Positions 7,673-15,224 of a stretch of 64,000 nucleotides of DNA are shown in pieces. Position numbers and translations under genes: made by a program. Below the pieces are notes generated by a model. It worked only from the letters and a program-made list of their open reading frames with translations, was not told the DNA's origin and did not search any database. Within the stretch, counting starts at the first letter, position 1. Each line of letters opens with the position of its first letter. This stretch comes from Xenophilus aerolatus (GTDB lineage: Bacteria; Pseudomonadota; Gammaproteobacteria; Burkholderiales; Burkholderiaceae_C): contig JASCNX010000007.1 of NCBI GenBank assembly GCA_029968055.1, positions 180,001 through 244,000 on the forward strand, given 5' to 3'.

Positions 7673-9057
7673 GGCAGGCCTTCCACGATCTCGAAGCGCG
7701 TCGGCACCGCCTCGCGCGCCAGCAGGCAGGACATCGTGTTCAGCCGCGGCGTGAGCGCGCTGCGCACGCCGCCCCCGCCGGCCGGGCCGCAGGTGTACAG
7801 CGCCATGACTTCACGCGCCACGCGCTCGGCCTGCGCGCGCTCGGCGTGCGCCGCAGCCACGCGCAGGCGCACGTCGCGCGCCTCACCGGCGGGCGTGTCC
7901 GCCAGCAGGCGGCCGCCGTCGTCGGCGAAAAGGCTCACGGCGCCGATGAGGTCCACCCGCAGGCTCAGGCCCGGCAGGCGTTTGCGCAGCGTGTCGGCGG
8001 CGAGGCGCGCGCGGGCCTCGGCGCGCGCACCGGCGTAGGAGATCCCGGCCTCGGCCAGCCAGCCGCCCTCGTGGCACACGTTGACCTTGAGGCTGGCCGG
8101 ACGCGCATGGCCACGCACACCCGTCAGCCGCACCCGATCCGGCCCGACCTGCGCGACCTCGGCATCGCCGATGTCGGCCACCACATCGGGCGTGAGGTAG
8201 GCCGCAGGGTCGTGCACCTCGTACAGCAACTGCTCCTTGACCGTGGCCTCGCTGACCCGACCGCCAGGCGCGTCGGCCTTGCCGATGACCACCCCGCCGT
8301 CGGCATCGATCTCGGCAATGGGAAAGCCGATCGCCTCCGGTGCCGGCACGTCCTTGAAGCCGGGGTCGGCGAAGTAGCCGCCGCACACCTGCGCGCCGCA
8401 CTCCAGCAGGTGGCCGGCCATGGTCGCGCGTGCGATGCGGTCCCAATCGTCCGGGGCCCAGCCGAAATGCGCCAGGGCCGGTCCCACCGTGAGCGAGGGG
8501 TCGGCCACGCGGCCGCAGACCACGACCTGCGCGCCCGCACGCAGCGCGGCGGCGATGGACTCGGCGCCGATGTAGGCATTGGCACTGACGACCTGCAGCG
8601 TGTCGAAGCCGGCGCCGAGCTGCTCGCGCAACAGGGTCCGCTGCGCCGGCGCGCACAGGTCGTCACCCTCCACCACGGCGATGGCCGGCACGGCCAGTCC
8701 CAGCTCGGCCGCCATGCGCGCGATGTGCCGCGCCGCGGCGCGCGGGTTCGCCGCGCCGAAATTGCTCACGATGCGGATGCCGTTGGCGACGCAGCGCGCC
8801 AGCACCGGGCGCAGCATGTCGTCCAGCAAGGGCTCGTAGCCCGACTGGGGATCGGCACGCCGACGCAGCTGGGCCAGCGCGAGCGTGCGCTCGGCCAGCG
8901 TTTCGAAGATCAGGAAGGCGCGCTGGCCGGCCGGCGCGCCGGGCGCGCGAAGCCGTGCGACCAGCGTGTCGACCACCGGGCCGGCCGCATCGGTGCGGTC
9001 GCCCGAGAAGCCGGCGGCGCAGCCGATCAGCAAGGGGGAAGGCGCAGGGCTCGTCAT
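7669..9057 (-). CDS. Acyclic terpene utilization AtuA family protein (DUF1446)
   Basis: A 462-residue cytosolic protein of the AtuA/DUF1446 family. The family signature IGCAAGFSGDR near the N-terminus, the ISNFGAANP-like stretch and the HLLECGAQVCGGYFADPG segment are visible. AtuA is required for citronellol/geraniol catabolism in Pseudomonas, but many relatives sit in unrelated carboxylic acid pathways, so a terpene role here is unproven. No other atu or liu genes are in the window. Start ATG 9057 places the conserved glycine-rich motif at the expected distance. It is the first gene of an operon with the small AtuA-like gene and a Bug receptor, divergent from a LysR regulator. Confidence 0.88.
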   Translation of the reverse strand: MTSPAPSPLLIGCAAGFSGDRTDAAGPVVDTLVARLRAPGAPAGQRAFLIFETLAERTLALAQLRRRADPQSGYEPLLDDMLRPVLARCVANGIRIVSNFGAANPRAAARHIARMAAELGLAVPAIAVVEGDDLCAPAQRTLLREQLGAGFDTLQVVSANAYIGAESIAAALRAGAQVVVCGRVADPSLTVGPALAHFGWAPDDWDRIARATMAGHLLECGAQVCGGYFADPGFKDVPAPEAIGFPIAEIDADGGVVIGKADAPGGRVSEATVKEQLLYEVHDPAAYLTPDVVADIGDAEVAQVGPDRVRLTGVRGHARPASLKVNVCHEGGWLAEAGISYAGARAEARARLAADTLRKRLPGLSLRVDLIGAVSLFADDGGRLLADTPAGEARDVRLRVAAAHAERAQAERVAREVMALYTCGPAGGGGVRSALTPRLNTMSCLLAREAVPTRFEIVEGLP

Positions 9058-9123
9058 GTCTCCGGAGCTGGTCGTTGTGCCGCCAATGTAGGCAGCGCAT
9101 GCCCATCCGTAAAATCGAAAGTT

Positions 9124-9139
9124 CGGATCGATTGATCCG
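9124..9139. promoter_or_regulatory. Inverted repeat between LysR and AtuA-type genes
   Basis: CGGATC-GATT-GATCCG has perfect 6-bp arms, 12 bp upstream of the LysR start and 66 bp upstream of the divergent AtuA-type gene. Position and symmetry fit a LysR autoregulatory/activation site, although the canonical T-N11-A pattern was not firmly identified. Confidence 0.4.
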
Positions 9140-9151
9140 CATTGCAGATCA

Positions 9152-10066
9152 ATGGCCGCCCCCGACCTGTCGACCCGTTCGCTGCGCGCCTTCCTGGCGC
9201 TGGCGGAGCTGCGCAACTTCACCCGCGCCGCGCAGGCCACGCACCTGTCGCAGCCGGCCTTCAGCGCGCTGATCCGCTCGCTCGAGGACGCGGTGGGCAC
9301 ACGGCTGTTCGACCGCAACACGCGCAGCGTGCAGCTCACGCCCGAAGGCCGGCTCTTCGAGCCTTCCGCGCGCCAACTGCTCGCCGATACCACGCGCGCG
9401 CTGGCCGACCTGGCCGACCACGTGGAGCGCCGCAAGGGCCGCGTCCACGTCGCCGCCCTGCCCTCGCTGGCCGCAGGCTGGCTGCCGGCGCTCTTCGCCG
9501 AGTACCGTGCGGCGTGGCCGGGCGTGACGATCGCGCTGTCGGACCTTCTGTCGGACGCCTGCATCGACCTCGTGCGCGGCGGCCAGGCCGATTTCGCGCT
9601 GGCGGCGGCCGGCCTGCGCGGCAGCGATTCGGCCGAGCTGCACACCCGCGTGCTCGGCAGCGAGCGCTTCCACCTCGTGTGCCGGGCCGACCATCCGCTG
9701 GCCACGGCACCGCGCCTCACGCTGCGCCAGCTCGCGCCCTGGCCCTTCATCCACATGACGCGCAATTCCAGCGTGCGGCAGGCGCTGGAGGCCGCGCTGC
9801 ACCCGCTGCAGATGAGCACGGTGCTGGAGGTGGAACAGCTCGCCACCGTGATGGGCATGGTGGAGGCCGGCCTGGGCATCAGCGTGGTGCCCACGCTCAC
9901 GCTCTACCAGTTCCGGCGCGACACGATCGTGACGCGTGTGCTGCCGCTGCCCGCCCTGCGCCGGCGCATGCTGCTGGTGCGCCGGCGCGAGGGCAGCCTG
10001 TCGGCGGCGGCGCAGGCGCTGTACGACATGGTGGTGCAGCGGTTTCCACTGCTGTCCATGTCCTAG
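9152..10066 (+). CDS. LysR family transcriptional regulator
   Basis: A 304-residue LysR-type regulator. The N-terminal winged helix-turn-helix is clear: SLRAFLALAELRNFTRAAQA, then LSQPAFSALIRSLEDAVG and GTRLFDRNTRSVQLTPEG. The rest is the periplasmic-binding-protein-like co-inducer domain. It is transcribed divergently from the AtuA-type operon with 94 bp between starts, so it most likely controls that operon in response to its substrate. Its C-terminal VPTLTLYQFRRDTIVTRVLPLP is typical of the family. Ligand unknown. Confidence 0.92.
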   Translation: MAAPDLSTRSLRAFLALAELRNFTRAAQATHLSQPAFSALIRSLEDAVGTRLFDRNTRSVQLTPEGRLFEPSARQLLADTTRALADLADHVERRKGRVHVAALPSLAAGWLPALFAEYRAAWPGVTIALSDLLSDACIDLVRGGQADFALAAAGLRGSDSAELHTRVLGSERFHLVCRADHPLATAPRLTLRQLAPWPFIHMTRNSSVRQALEAALHPLQMSTVLEVEQLATVMGMVEAGLGISVVPTLTLYQFRRDTIVTRVLPLPALRRRMLLVRRREGSLSAAAQALYDMVVQRFPLLSMS

Positions 10067-10227
10067 CGGCTCGTGCCGATGGCGCGCGCGCCGGAGCCCG
10101 AAAACCTCACGACGACGCGGCCAGGACGCGGGCCGCGGGACAAGCGGACGGCGTGATCGCCTGCGCCGCCGCGATCGGATCCGCGACAGCATGTCTGCGT
10201 GTTCAACTCGCCCCGCCTCACGCGTCG

Positions 10228-11400
10228 ATGCCCCTGTTGCCTGCACCGCCGCGCCGCCGTGCGCCTGCCTTCGGGCTCCTCCTTTCTTCGCTGCGCCGCC
10301 GCCTGACGGCCTGCTGCGCGGGCACCGCCGTCCTCGCGGCCGCCCTGCCGGCGCACGCCCTGCCCGACTGGCATGCGCGGCTCATGGGCGAATTCGCCGC
10401 CATCGACCGCGCCGACGGGTCGGCCCTGGGCGTGTACGTGCGCGACCTGGCCAGCGGCGAGGACGCGAGCTACCGCGCCGGCGAGCGCTGGTACCTGGCG
10501 TCGATGGTCAAGGTCCCGGTCGCCATCGCGGTGCTGCGCGCCGTCGAGGCGGGCCGGCTGACGCTGGACACCCCGGTGACCGTGCGCGCATCGGACTACG
10601 TGGATGGTGCCGGCAGCACCAACCACGCCGCCGTGGGCGCGCAGCGCACGGTGCGCGCGCTGATCGACCAGATGATCATCCACAGCGACAACACCGCCAG
10701 CGACATGCTGATCGACCTGGTGAGCCTGAAGGCCGTCAACGAGGTGGTGCAGTCGCTGGTGCCCGAGGGCATCGGCCGCATCACCACGCTGGGCGACGTG
10801 CGGCGGCAGGTCTACGGCCAGCTCACACCGGCCGCGTCGCGCCTGTCGGGCGTCGACCTGCTGGCCATCCACCGCGAACGCAGCGACGAGGCGCGGGTGC
10901 GCAAGGTGTCGCAGCTGCTGGACGTGCCGGCGTCGCGCTTGCGCATGCCGCTGGAAGACGCCTACACGGCCTATTACGCCAGCGGCGTCAACAGCGGCCG
11001 GCTCGACGCCTACGGCGAGCTGCTGGCGCTGCTCGTGGACGGCCGCGCCCTGGGCCGTCCGATGACCGACTACCTGCTGCACGTGATGGCGCGCACCGCC
11101 ACCGGGACGCGCCGCATCAAGGCCGGCCTGCCGCCGGATGCGCGCTTCGCCCACAAGACCGGCACGCAGCGCCGGCGAATCTGCGATGCCGGACTGATCA
11201 CCACGCCGCGCCATGCCGATGCCGCACGGGTGCTGGTGGTGGCCTGCGTGCGGGGCGACCTCTCGCTGGAGCGCTCCGAAGGGGCGCTGCAGCAGGTGGG
11301 CGCCGCGCTGTGCCGCTCCGGCCTGCTGACACGAGGAGTTCCCGATGCGCCGACTTGCCCTGCTGCTGTGCCTGCCGCTGCTCCTGCTGCCGCTCGCTGA
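10228..11400 (+). CDS. Class A beta-lactamase-like serine hydrolase, copy 1
   Basis: A 390-residue exported protein with the serine beta-lactamase/transpeptidase triad motifs in order: SMVK (Ser92-Lys95), SDN (153-155) and KTGT (310-313). A hydrophobic signal region ends near residue 44. The spacing between SDN and KTG (about 155 residues) is longer than in true class A enzymes (about 100), and I could not find an ExxLN omega-loop glutamate, so true beta-lactamase activity is doubtful. A role in peptidoglycan metabolism or as a stand-alone serine hydrolase is as likely. The 3' end overlaps the start of the second copy by 56 bp. The proline/alanine-rich last 15 residues may be spurious read-through of an older stop. 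Confidence 0.8.
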   Translation: MPLLPAPPRRRAPAFGLLLSSLRRRLTACCAGTAVLAAALPAHALPDWHARLMGEFAAIDRADGSALGVYVRDLASGEDASYRAGERWYLASMVKVPVAIAVLRAVEAGRLTLDTPVTVRASDYVDGAGSTNHAAVGAQRTVRALIDQMIIHSDNTASDMLIDLVSLKAVNEVVQSLVPEGIGRITTLGDVRRQVYGQLTPAASRLSGVDLLAIHRERSDEARVRKVSQLLDVPASRLRMPLEDAYTAYYASGVNSGRLDAYGELLALLVDGRALGRPMTDYLLHVMARTATGTRRIKAGLPPDARFAHKTGTQRRRICDAGLITTPRHADAARVLVVACVRGDLSLERSEGALQQVGAALCRSGLLTRGVPDAPTCPAAVPAAAPAAAR

Positions 11401-12403
11401 AGACGCGCGTGCGGCCGACTGGCGCGATGCGCTCGACGCCCAGATCGAGCGCATCGACCGCGCCACACCGGGCGAGCTCGGCGTGTACGTCAAGCGCCTG
11501 AATGGCGGCGAGACGTACCGCCACGGCGCCGAGCGCTTCTGGTACCTCGGCTCGATGACCAAGGTGCCGATCGCCATCGCGGTGCTGCAGCAGGTCGATG
11601 CGGGCAAGCTCAAGCTGTCGGACAGCGTCGAACTGCAGGATGCCGACCGCATCGACGTGAGCCGCGTGGTGCGCGAGCGCACGGGCCGGCGCTACACCGT
11701 CGACGCGCTGCTGGACCGCATGCTCAAGGACAGCGACAACACCGCCGCCAACATGCTCATCCGCACGGTGGGCGAGGACACCGTGCAGCGCAGCGCCGCG
11801 CAGGCGCTGGGCACACAGGGCTTCAAGCGCATCACGAACTTCGCGACCATGCGGCGCGACGTCTACGCCGAGATCCATCCCTCGGCGCGCGGGCTGCCCA
11901 ACACCGCGCTGGTGCAGGTGGCCGACGCACCGCTGGGCCCGGGCCGCGTGCGGGCCGTGCAGCGTGCCTTGAAGCTCAAGGACGGCGAGCTCCAGGCGCG
12001 CACCATCGACGAGGCCTACGACCGCTACTACCGGCACGACATCAACGCGGCCACGCTCGATGCCTATGGCGCGATGCTGGAGAAGCTGGTGCGCGGCGAG
12101 TTGCTGCAGCCCGCCAGCCTGCAGCGCCTGTATGCCGCGATGAAGCTGGGCACCTTCACCAACCACCGGCTGCAGGCCGGCCTGCCGCGCAGCGAGCCCT
12201 TCATCCACAAGACCGGCACGCAGTACGAGCGCGCCTGCCATGCCGGCGTGCTGCGCCCGCAGGATCGCGGGGCCGATGCGGTGGTGGTCGCGGTGTGCGC
12301 GGCCGGCATGGACGAGCACAAGGACGTGGACGCCATCTTCCAGCAGGTGGGCCGGGCCGTCGCGCAGACCGCGCTGCGGCCGCAGCAGTCCGCGGCGCGG
12401 TGA
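11345..12403 (+). CDS. Class A beta-lactamase-like serine hydrolase, copy 2
   Basis: A 352-residue paralog of the preceding gene. Residue positions happen to coincide with class A numbering: SMTK (Ser70-Lys73) and SDN (130-132), then KTGT at 289-292. The signal peptide is classical (MRRLALLLC...DARA, about 23 residues), and GAGGAG lies just before ATG 11345. The two copies share the same order of unusual blocks, including an AY.RYY..D/GVN segment about 55 residues before KTGT, so they arose by tandem duplication. No regulator of the AmpR type is adjacent, which argues against an inducible resistance gene. Confidence 0.85.
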   Translation: MRRLALLLCLPLLLLPLAEDARAADWRDALDAQIERIDRATPGELGVYVKRLNGGETYRHGAERFWYLGSMTKVPIAIAVLQQVDAGKLKLSDSVELQDADRIDVSRVVRERTGRRYTVDALLDRMLKDSDNTAANMLIRTVGEDTVQRSAAQALGTQGFKRITNFATMRRDVYAEIHPSARGLPNTALVQVADAPLGPGRVRAVQRALKLKDGELQARTIDEAYDRYYRHDINAATLDAYGAMLEKLVRGELLQPASLQRLYAAMKLGTFTNHRLQAGLPRSEPFIHKTGTQYERACHAGVLRPQDRGADAVVVAVCAAGMDEHKDVDAIFQQVGRAVAQTALRPQQSAAR

Positions 12404-12416
12404 AGCGCTGCGGCGC

Positions 12417-13298
12417 TCAGGCCGCCTGCAGCATCGCCTCGGGCGTGTCGTTGACTGTGGTGCGGCGCAGTTCGCGGCGCTCGGCGATGTCGTAGCGCCG
12501 GCCGCGGTGCAGCGTGGCACGGTTGTCCCACATGACGGTGTCGCCCACCTGCCATTCGTGGCGGTAGACGAACTCGCGCTGCGTGGCATGTTCCAGCAGG
12601 TCGAGCAGCAGCATGCGGCTCTCGGCCGTCGGCCAGCCCACGATCTGCCGCGCGTGCACGCCCACGAAGAGCACCTTGCGCCCCGATCCCGGGTGCGTGT
12701 CGATCAGCGGCCAGATCGCCGGCGGGATCTCCTTCTTCTGTGCGTCGGTGTAGGCCTCGTCGCCGAGCAGCAGGCGCGTGTGCAGCGCGAAATGCTCGGC
12801 GCTCAGGCCGGCAATGGTGTTGCGCATGCGGGCGTCCAGCGCATCGTGCGCGGCACGCAGGTCGGCGAACTCGGTCTCGCCGCCCCAGCTCGGGTTGATG
12901 ACCGAATGCAGCATCGAATAGGCCGCGCGCGGGTTCATGAAGGAGCTGTCGCTGTGCCACAGCTGGTTGGCGAAGTTCGACAGGTTCTTGGGCGAATCGC
13001 GGCGCGCCACTTGGCCTTGCGCGTCGACGTTCGAGATGTCGATCAGCCGCTCGTCCTCCAGCCGCTCGGGCCGCTTGAAGACGCGCTTGAGGCCGATGTC
13101 CAGCGGACCGAAGCTGCCGCAAAGGCGCAACTGCTGCTGGGCCGTGAGCGGCTGGCCGCGCCACACCAGCACAGCGTACCGGTTCATGGCGGCGTTGATG
13201 GCGCGCACGTCGGCGTCGGCCAGCGGTTGCGCGAGGTCGATGCCCGAGGCTTCGGCGGCGAAATGCGGGTGCAGGGGTTGCAGGTGGAGGGAGGACAT
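12417..13298 (-). CDS. TauD/TfdA family Fe(II)/2-oxoglutarate-dependent dioxygenase
   Basis: A 293-residue cytosolic dioxygenase. The iron triad is visible: H115 and D117 in LWHSDSSF and H264 in ATLHRGRRYD, with the 2-oxoglutarate-binding arginine in RRTTVND about 15 residues later. Length and the spacing of the ligands match TfdA (2,4-D dioxygenase) better than TauD. Probable role: oxidative cleavage of an aryloxyalkanoate, sulfonate or similar organic acid. It follows the Bug receptor on the same strand with a 16-bp gap, so receptor and enzyme likely serve the same substrate under the divergent IclR regulator. Confidence 0.88.
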   Translation of the reverse strand: MSSLHLQPLHPHFAAEASGIDLAQPLADADVRAINAAMNRYAVLVWRGQPLTAQQQLRLCGSFGPLDIGLKRVFKRPERLEDERLIDISNVDAQGQVARRDSPKNLSNFANQLWHSDSSFMNPRAAYSMLHSVINPSWGGETEFADLRAAHDALDARMRNTIAGLSAEHFALHTRLLLGDEAYTDAQKKEIPPAIWPLIDTHPGSGRKVLFVGVHARQIVGWPTAESRMLLLDLLEHATQREFVYRHEWQVGDTVMWDNRATLHRGRRYDIAERRELRRTTVNDTPEAMLQAA

Positions 13299-13314
13299 GG
13301 AAAAGGCTCCGTAT

Positions 13315-14298
13315 TCAATCGAGGGAGATGCGGGCGTCGGCGACGACCTTGGACCAGCGCTTCATCTCGCTGCGCAGCAGGGCGTCGAACTGCGCCGGGG
13401 AGGACGCGACCACCTGCATGCCGAGGTCCTCGATGCGCTTGCGCGTCTCGGGCACGGCGAGCACGCGCGCGGTGTCGGCCTGGATCCTGTCGAGCACGGG
13501 CCGGGGCGTGGCCGCCGGCGCGACGAAGCCCAGCATGCCGATGACCGAGAAGCCGGGCACCGTCTCGGCCGCGATGGGAAAGTCGTAGCCGGGCACGCGC
13601 TTGTCGCCCAGCGTGGCGATCATCTTCATGCGGCCGGCCTGCACATAGGGAATGACCGACAGGAAGGGGTCGATCACGATGTCGATGCGCCCGCCCATGA
13701 GTTCGGTGTGCGCCGGCGCGCTGCCCTTGAAGGGCGAGTGCAGCATGTCGAAGCCGGCCTCGCGCTTGAGCAGCTCGCCGCCCAGGTGCGTGGTGCTGCC
13801 GGCGCCCGGCGTGCCGTAGGTGAGCTTGCCGGGGTTCTTCTTGGCCCACGCGATCATCTCGGCCAGGTTGTTGAAGGGCGCATCCACCCGCGCCACGATG
13901 GCCTGCTGCAGCAGCACCAGTTGCGTGATGCCGGCCAGGTCGCGAGCCGTGTCGTAGGGCAGCGTCTTGTGCAGGTACGGGTTGACGGCCAGCGACGAGT
14001 TGGCAATGCCGAAGGTGTAGCCGTCGGGCGCCGACTTGGCGATGTAGTCCATGCCGATGATGGTGCCGGCGCCGGGCTTGTAGTCGACCAGCACGGTCTG
14101 GCCGCCCCAGACCTCCTGCAGCTTCACCGCGATCAGCCGGGCCATGGTGTCGGTCGGTCCGCCGGGCGGGAAGGGCACGATCATTTTCACGGGCTGCTTG
14201 GGGAAGGCCGCAGCCGCGGGCTGGGCCCAGGGCACCGCGGGGAGGCCGGCGGCGGACGCGGCCAGGGCCGCGCCGTGCAGGAATCGGCGTCGTTGCAT
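13315..14298 (-). CDS. Tripartite tricarboxylate transporter substrate-binding protein (Bug/TctC family)
   Basis: A 327-residue periplasmic receptor. The signal region resembles a Tat type (QRRRFLHGAALAASAAG), unusual among Bug proteins that mostly use Sec. The mature part opens with FPKQPVKMIVPFPPGGPTDT, the family signature. ATG 14298 has GGAG a few bases upstream, and the proposed IclR operator starts only 12 bp before it. It is the first gene of a two-gene operon with the TfdA-like dioxygenase. The likely ligand is an organic acid that the dioxygenase oxidizes. Confidence 0.9.
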   Translation of the reverse strand: MQRRRFLHGAALAASAAGLPAVPWAQPAAAAFPKQPVKMIVPFPPGGPTDTMARLIAVKLQEVWGGQTVLVDYKPGAGTIIGMDYIAKSAPDGYTFGIANSSLAVNPYLHKTLPYDTARDLAGITQLVLLQQAIVARVDAPFNNLAEMIAWAKKNPGKLTYGTPGAGSTTHLGGELLKREAGFDMLHSPFKGSAPAHTELMGGRIDIVIDPFLSVIPYVQAGRMKMIATLGDKRVPGYDFPIAAETVPGFSVIGMLGFVAPAATPRPVLDRIQADTARVLAVPETRKRIEDLGMQVVASSPAQFDALLRSEMKRWSKVVADARISLD

Positions 14299-14309
14299 CG
14301 TGTCTCCTA

Positions 14310-14338
14310 ATTATTTTGGAACAGTGTTCCGAAATAAT
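14310..14338. promoter_or_regulatory. Near-perfect 29-bp palindrome, probable IclR operator
   Basis: Left arm ATTATTTTGGAACA (14310-14323), central G, right arm TGTTCCGAAATAAT (14325-14338). Thirteen of 14 pairs match; only 14317/14331 fails. The core GGAACAgTGTTCC resembles IclR-family operators. It lies between the divergent Bug and IclR genes and abuts the Bug ribosome-binding site, so bound protein would block that gene. Confidence 0.75.
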
Positions 14339-14387
14339 GTCATCGATGCTGATCCCTGTCCAGCGCCGCGCCACAATCGCGTCCGCC

Positions 14388-15224
14388 ATGCCACGCCGTT
14401 CCGCGACCCACGCCCCTCCCGACGATGCCGAGGTTTCGGCCCCAGCCGCGCGCGACGAGGTGGCGGCGCTGGCGCGCGGACTGGCTGTGTTGCGGGCGCT
14501 GGCCGACGCGCCGGGGCCGCTGTCGAATCGCGCCCTCGCCGATGCGACGGGCATCCCCAAGGCCACCGTGTCGAGGCTCGCGGCCACCCTGGTGACCGGC
14601 GGCTTCGTGCAGCAGGACCCCGACAGCGAGCGCTTCCAGCTCGGCCCGGCGCTGCTGGACCTGAGCAGCGCCTACCTGCGCAACTTCGACATGCGCGCGC
14701 TGTGCCGGCCCTACCTGGCCGAGCTGGCCGACCGCGCGCAGGCGAGCGTGCACCTGGGCGTTCGCGACGGGCTGGACATCCTCATGATCGACACCGTGCG
14801 CCCGCGCTCGGCCGTCATCCTCACGCGCACCGACATCGGCACGCGCATGGACATCGCCACCTCGGCCAGCGGGCGCGCCTACTTCGGCGCGCTGTCGGCG
14901 GCGCAGCGCGAGGCGCTGCTGCAGGACTACCGCCGTGAGGCGGCCCAGCGCTGGAAGGCCGCGCGCGACATGCTGCTGCGCGGCGCGGCGGACGTCGAGG
15001 CCCATGGCTACGGCCGTTCCTACCAGGAGTGGCACCGCGACATCAACGCGATCGGCTTCACGCTGCGCGGGCCGCGCGGCGAGCTGTATGCGCTCAGCTG
15101 CGGCGGGCCGGCCTATGCGCTGTCACCGAAGACGCTGGAGACGCAGGTCGCGCCGGCGGTGCTCGCCACGCAGCAGGCCATCGGCCGCGCCTGCGGCGTC
15201 ACGGCCCGGGAGGGCTCGCGCTAG
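14388..15224 (+). CDS. IclR family transcriptional regulator
   Basis: A 278-residue IclR protein from ATG 14388. The N-terminal winged HTH is ARGLAVLRALADAPGPLSNRALADATGIPKATVSRLAATL (given here in two joined motifs separated by short loops), and the C-terminal effector domain shows the usual VHLGVRDGLDILMIDT and GRAYFGALS blocks. In-frame ATGs exist upstream at 14316, 14337 and 14346, but the first two lie inside the palindrome; 14388 leaves the operator free and gives a normal family length. Divergent from the Bug/dioxygenase operon, which it very probably represses. Its stop overlaps the end of the convergent glycosyltransferase gene by 4 bp. Confidence 0.9.
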   Translation: MPRRSATHAPPDDAEVSAPAARDEVAALARGLAVLRALADAPGPLSNRALADATGIPKATVSRLAATLVTGGFVQQDPDSERFQLGPALLDLSSAYLRNFDMRALCRPYLAELADRAQASVHLGVRDGLDILMIDTVRPRSAVILTRTDIGTRMDIATSASGRAYFGALSAAQREALLQDYRREAAQRWKAARDMLLRGAADVEAHGYGRSYQEWHRDINAIGFTLRGPRGELYALSCGGPAYALSPKTLETQVAPAVLATQQAIGRACGVTAREGSR

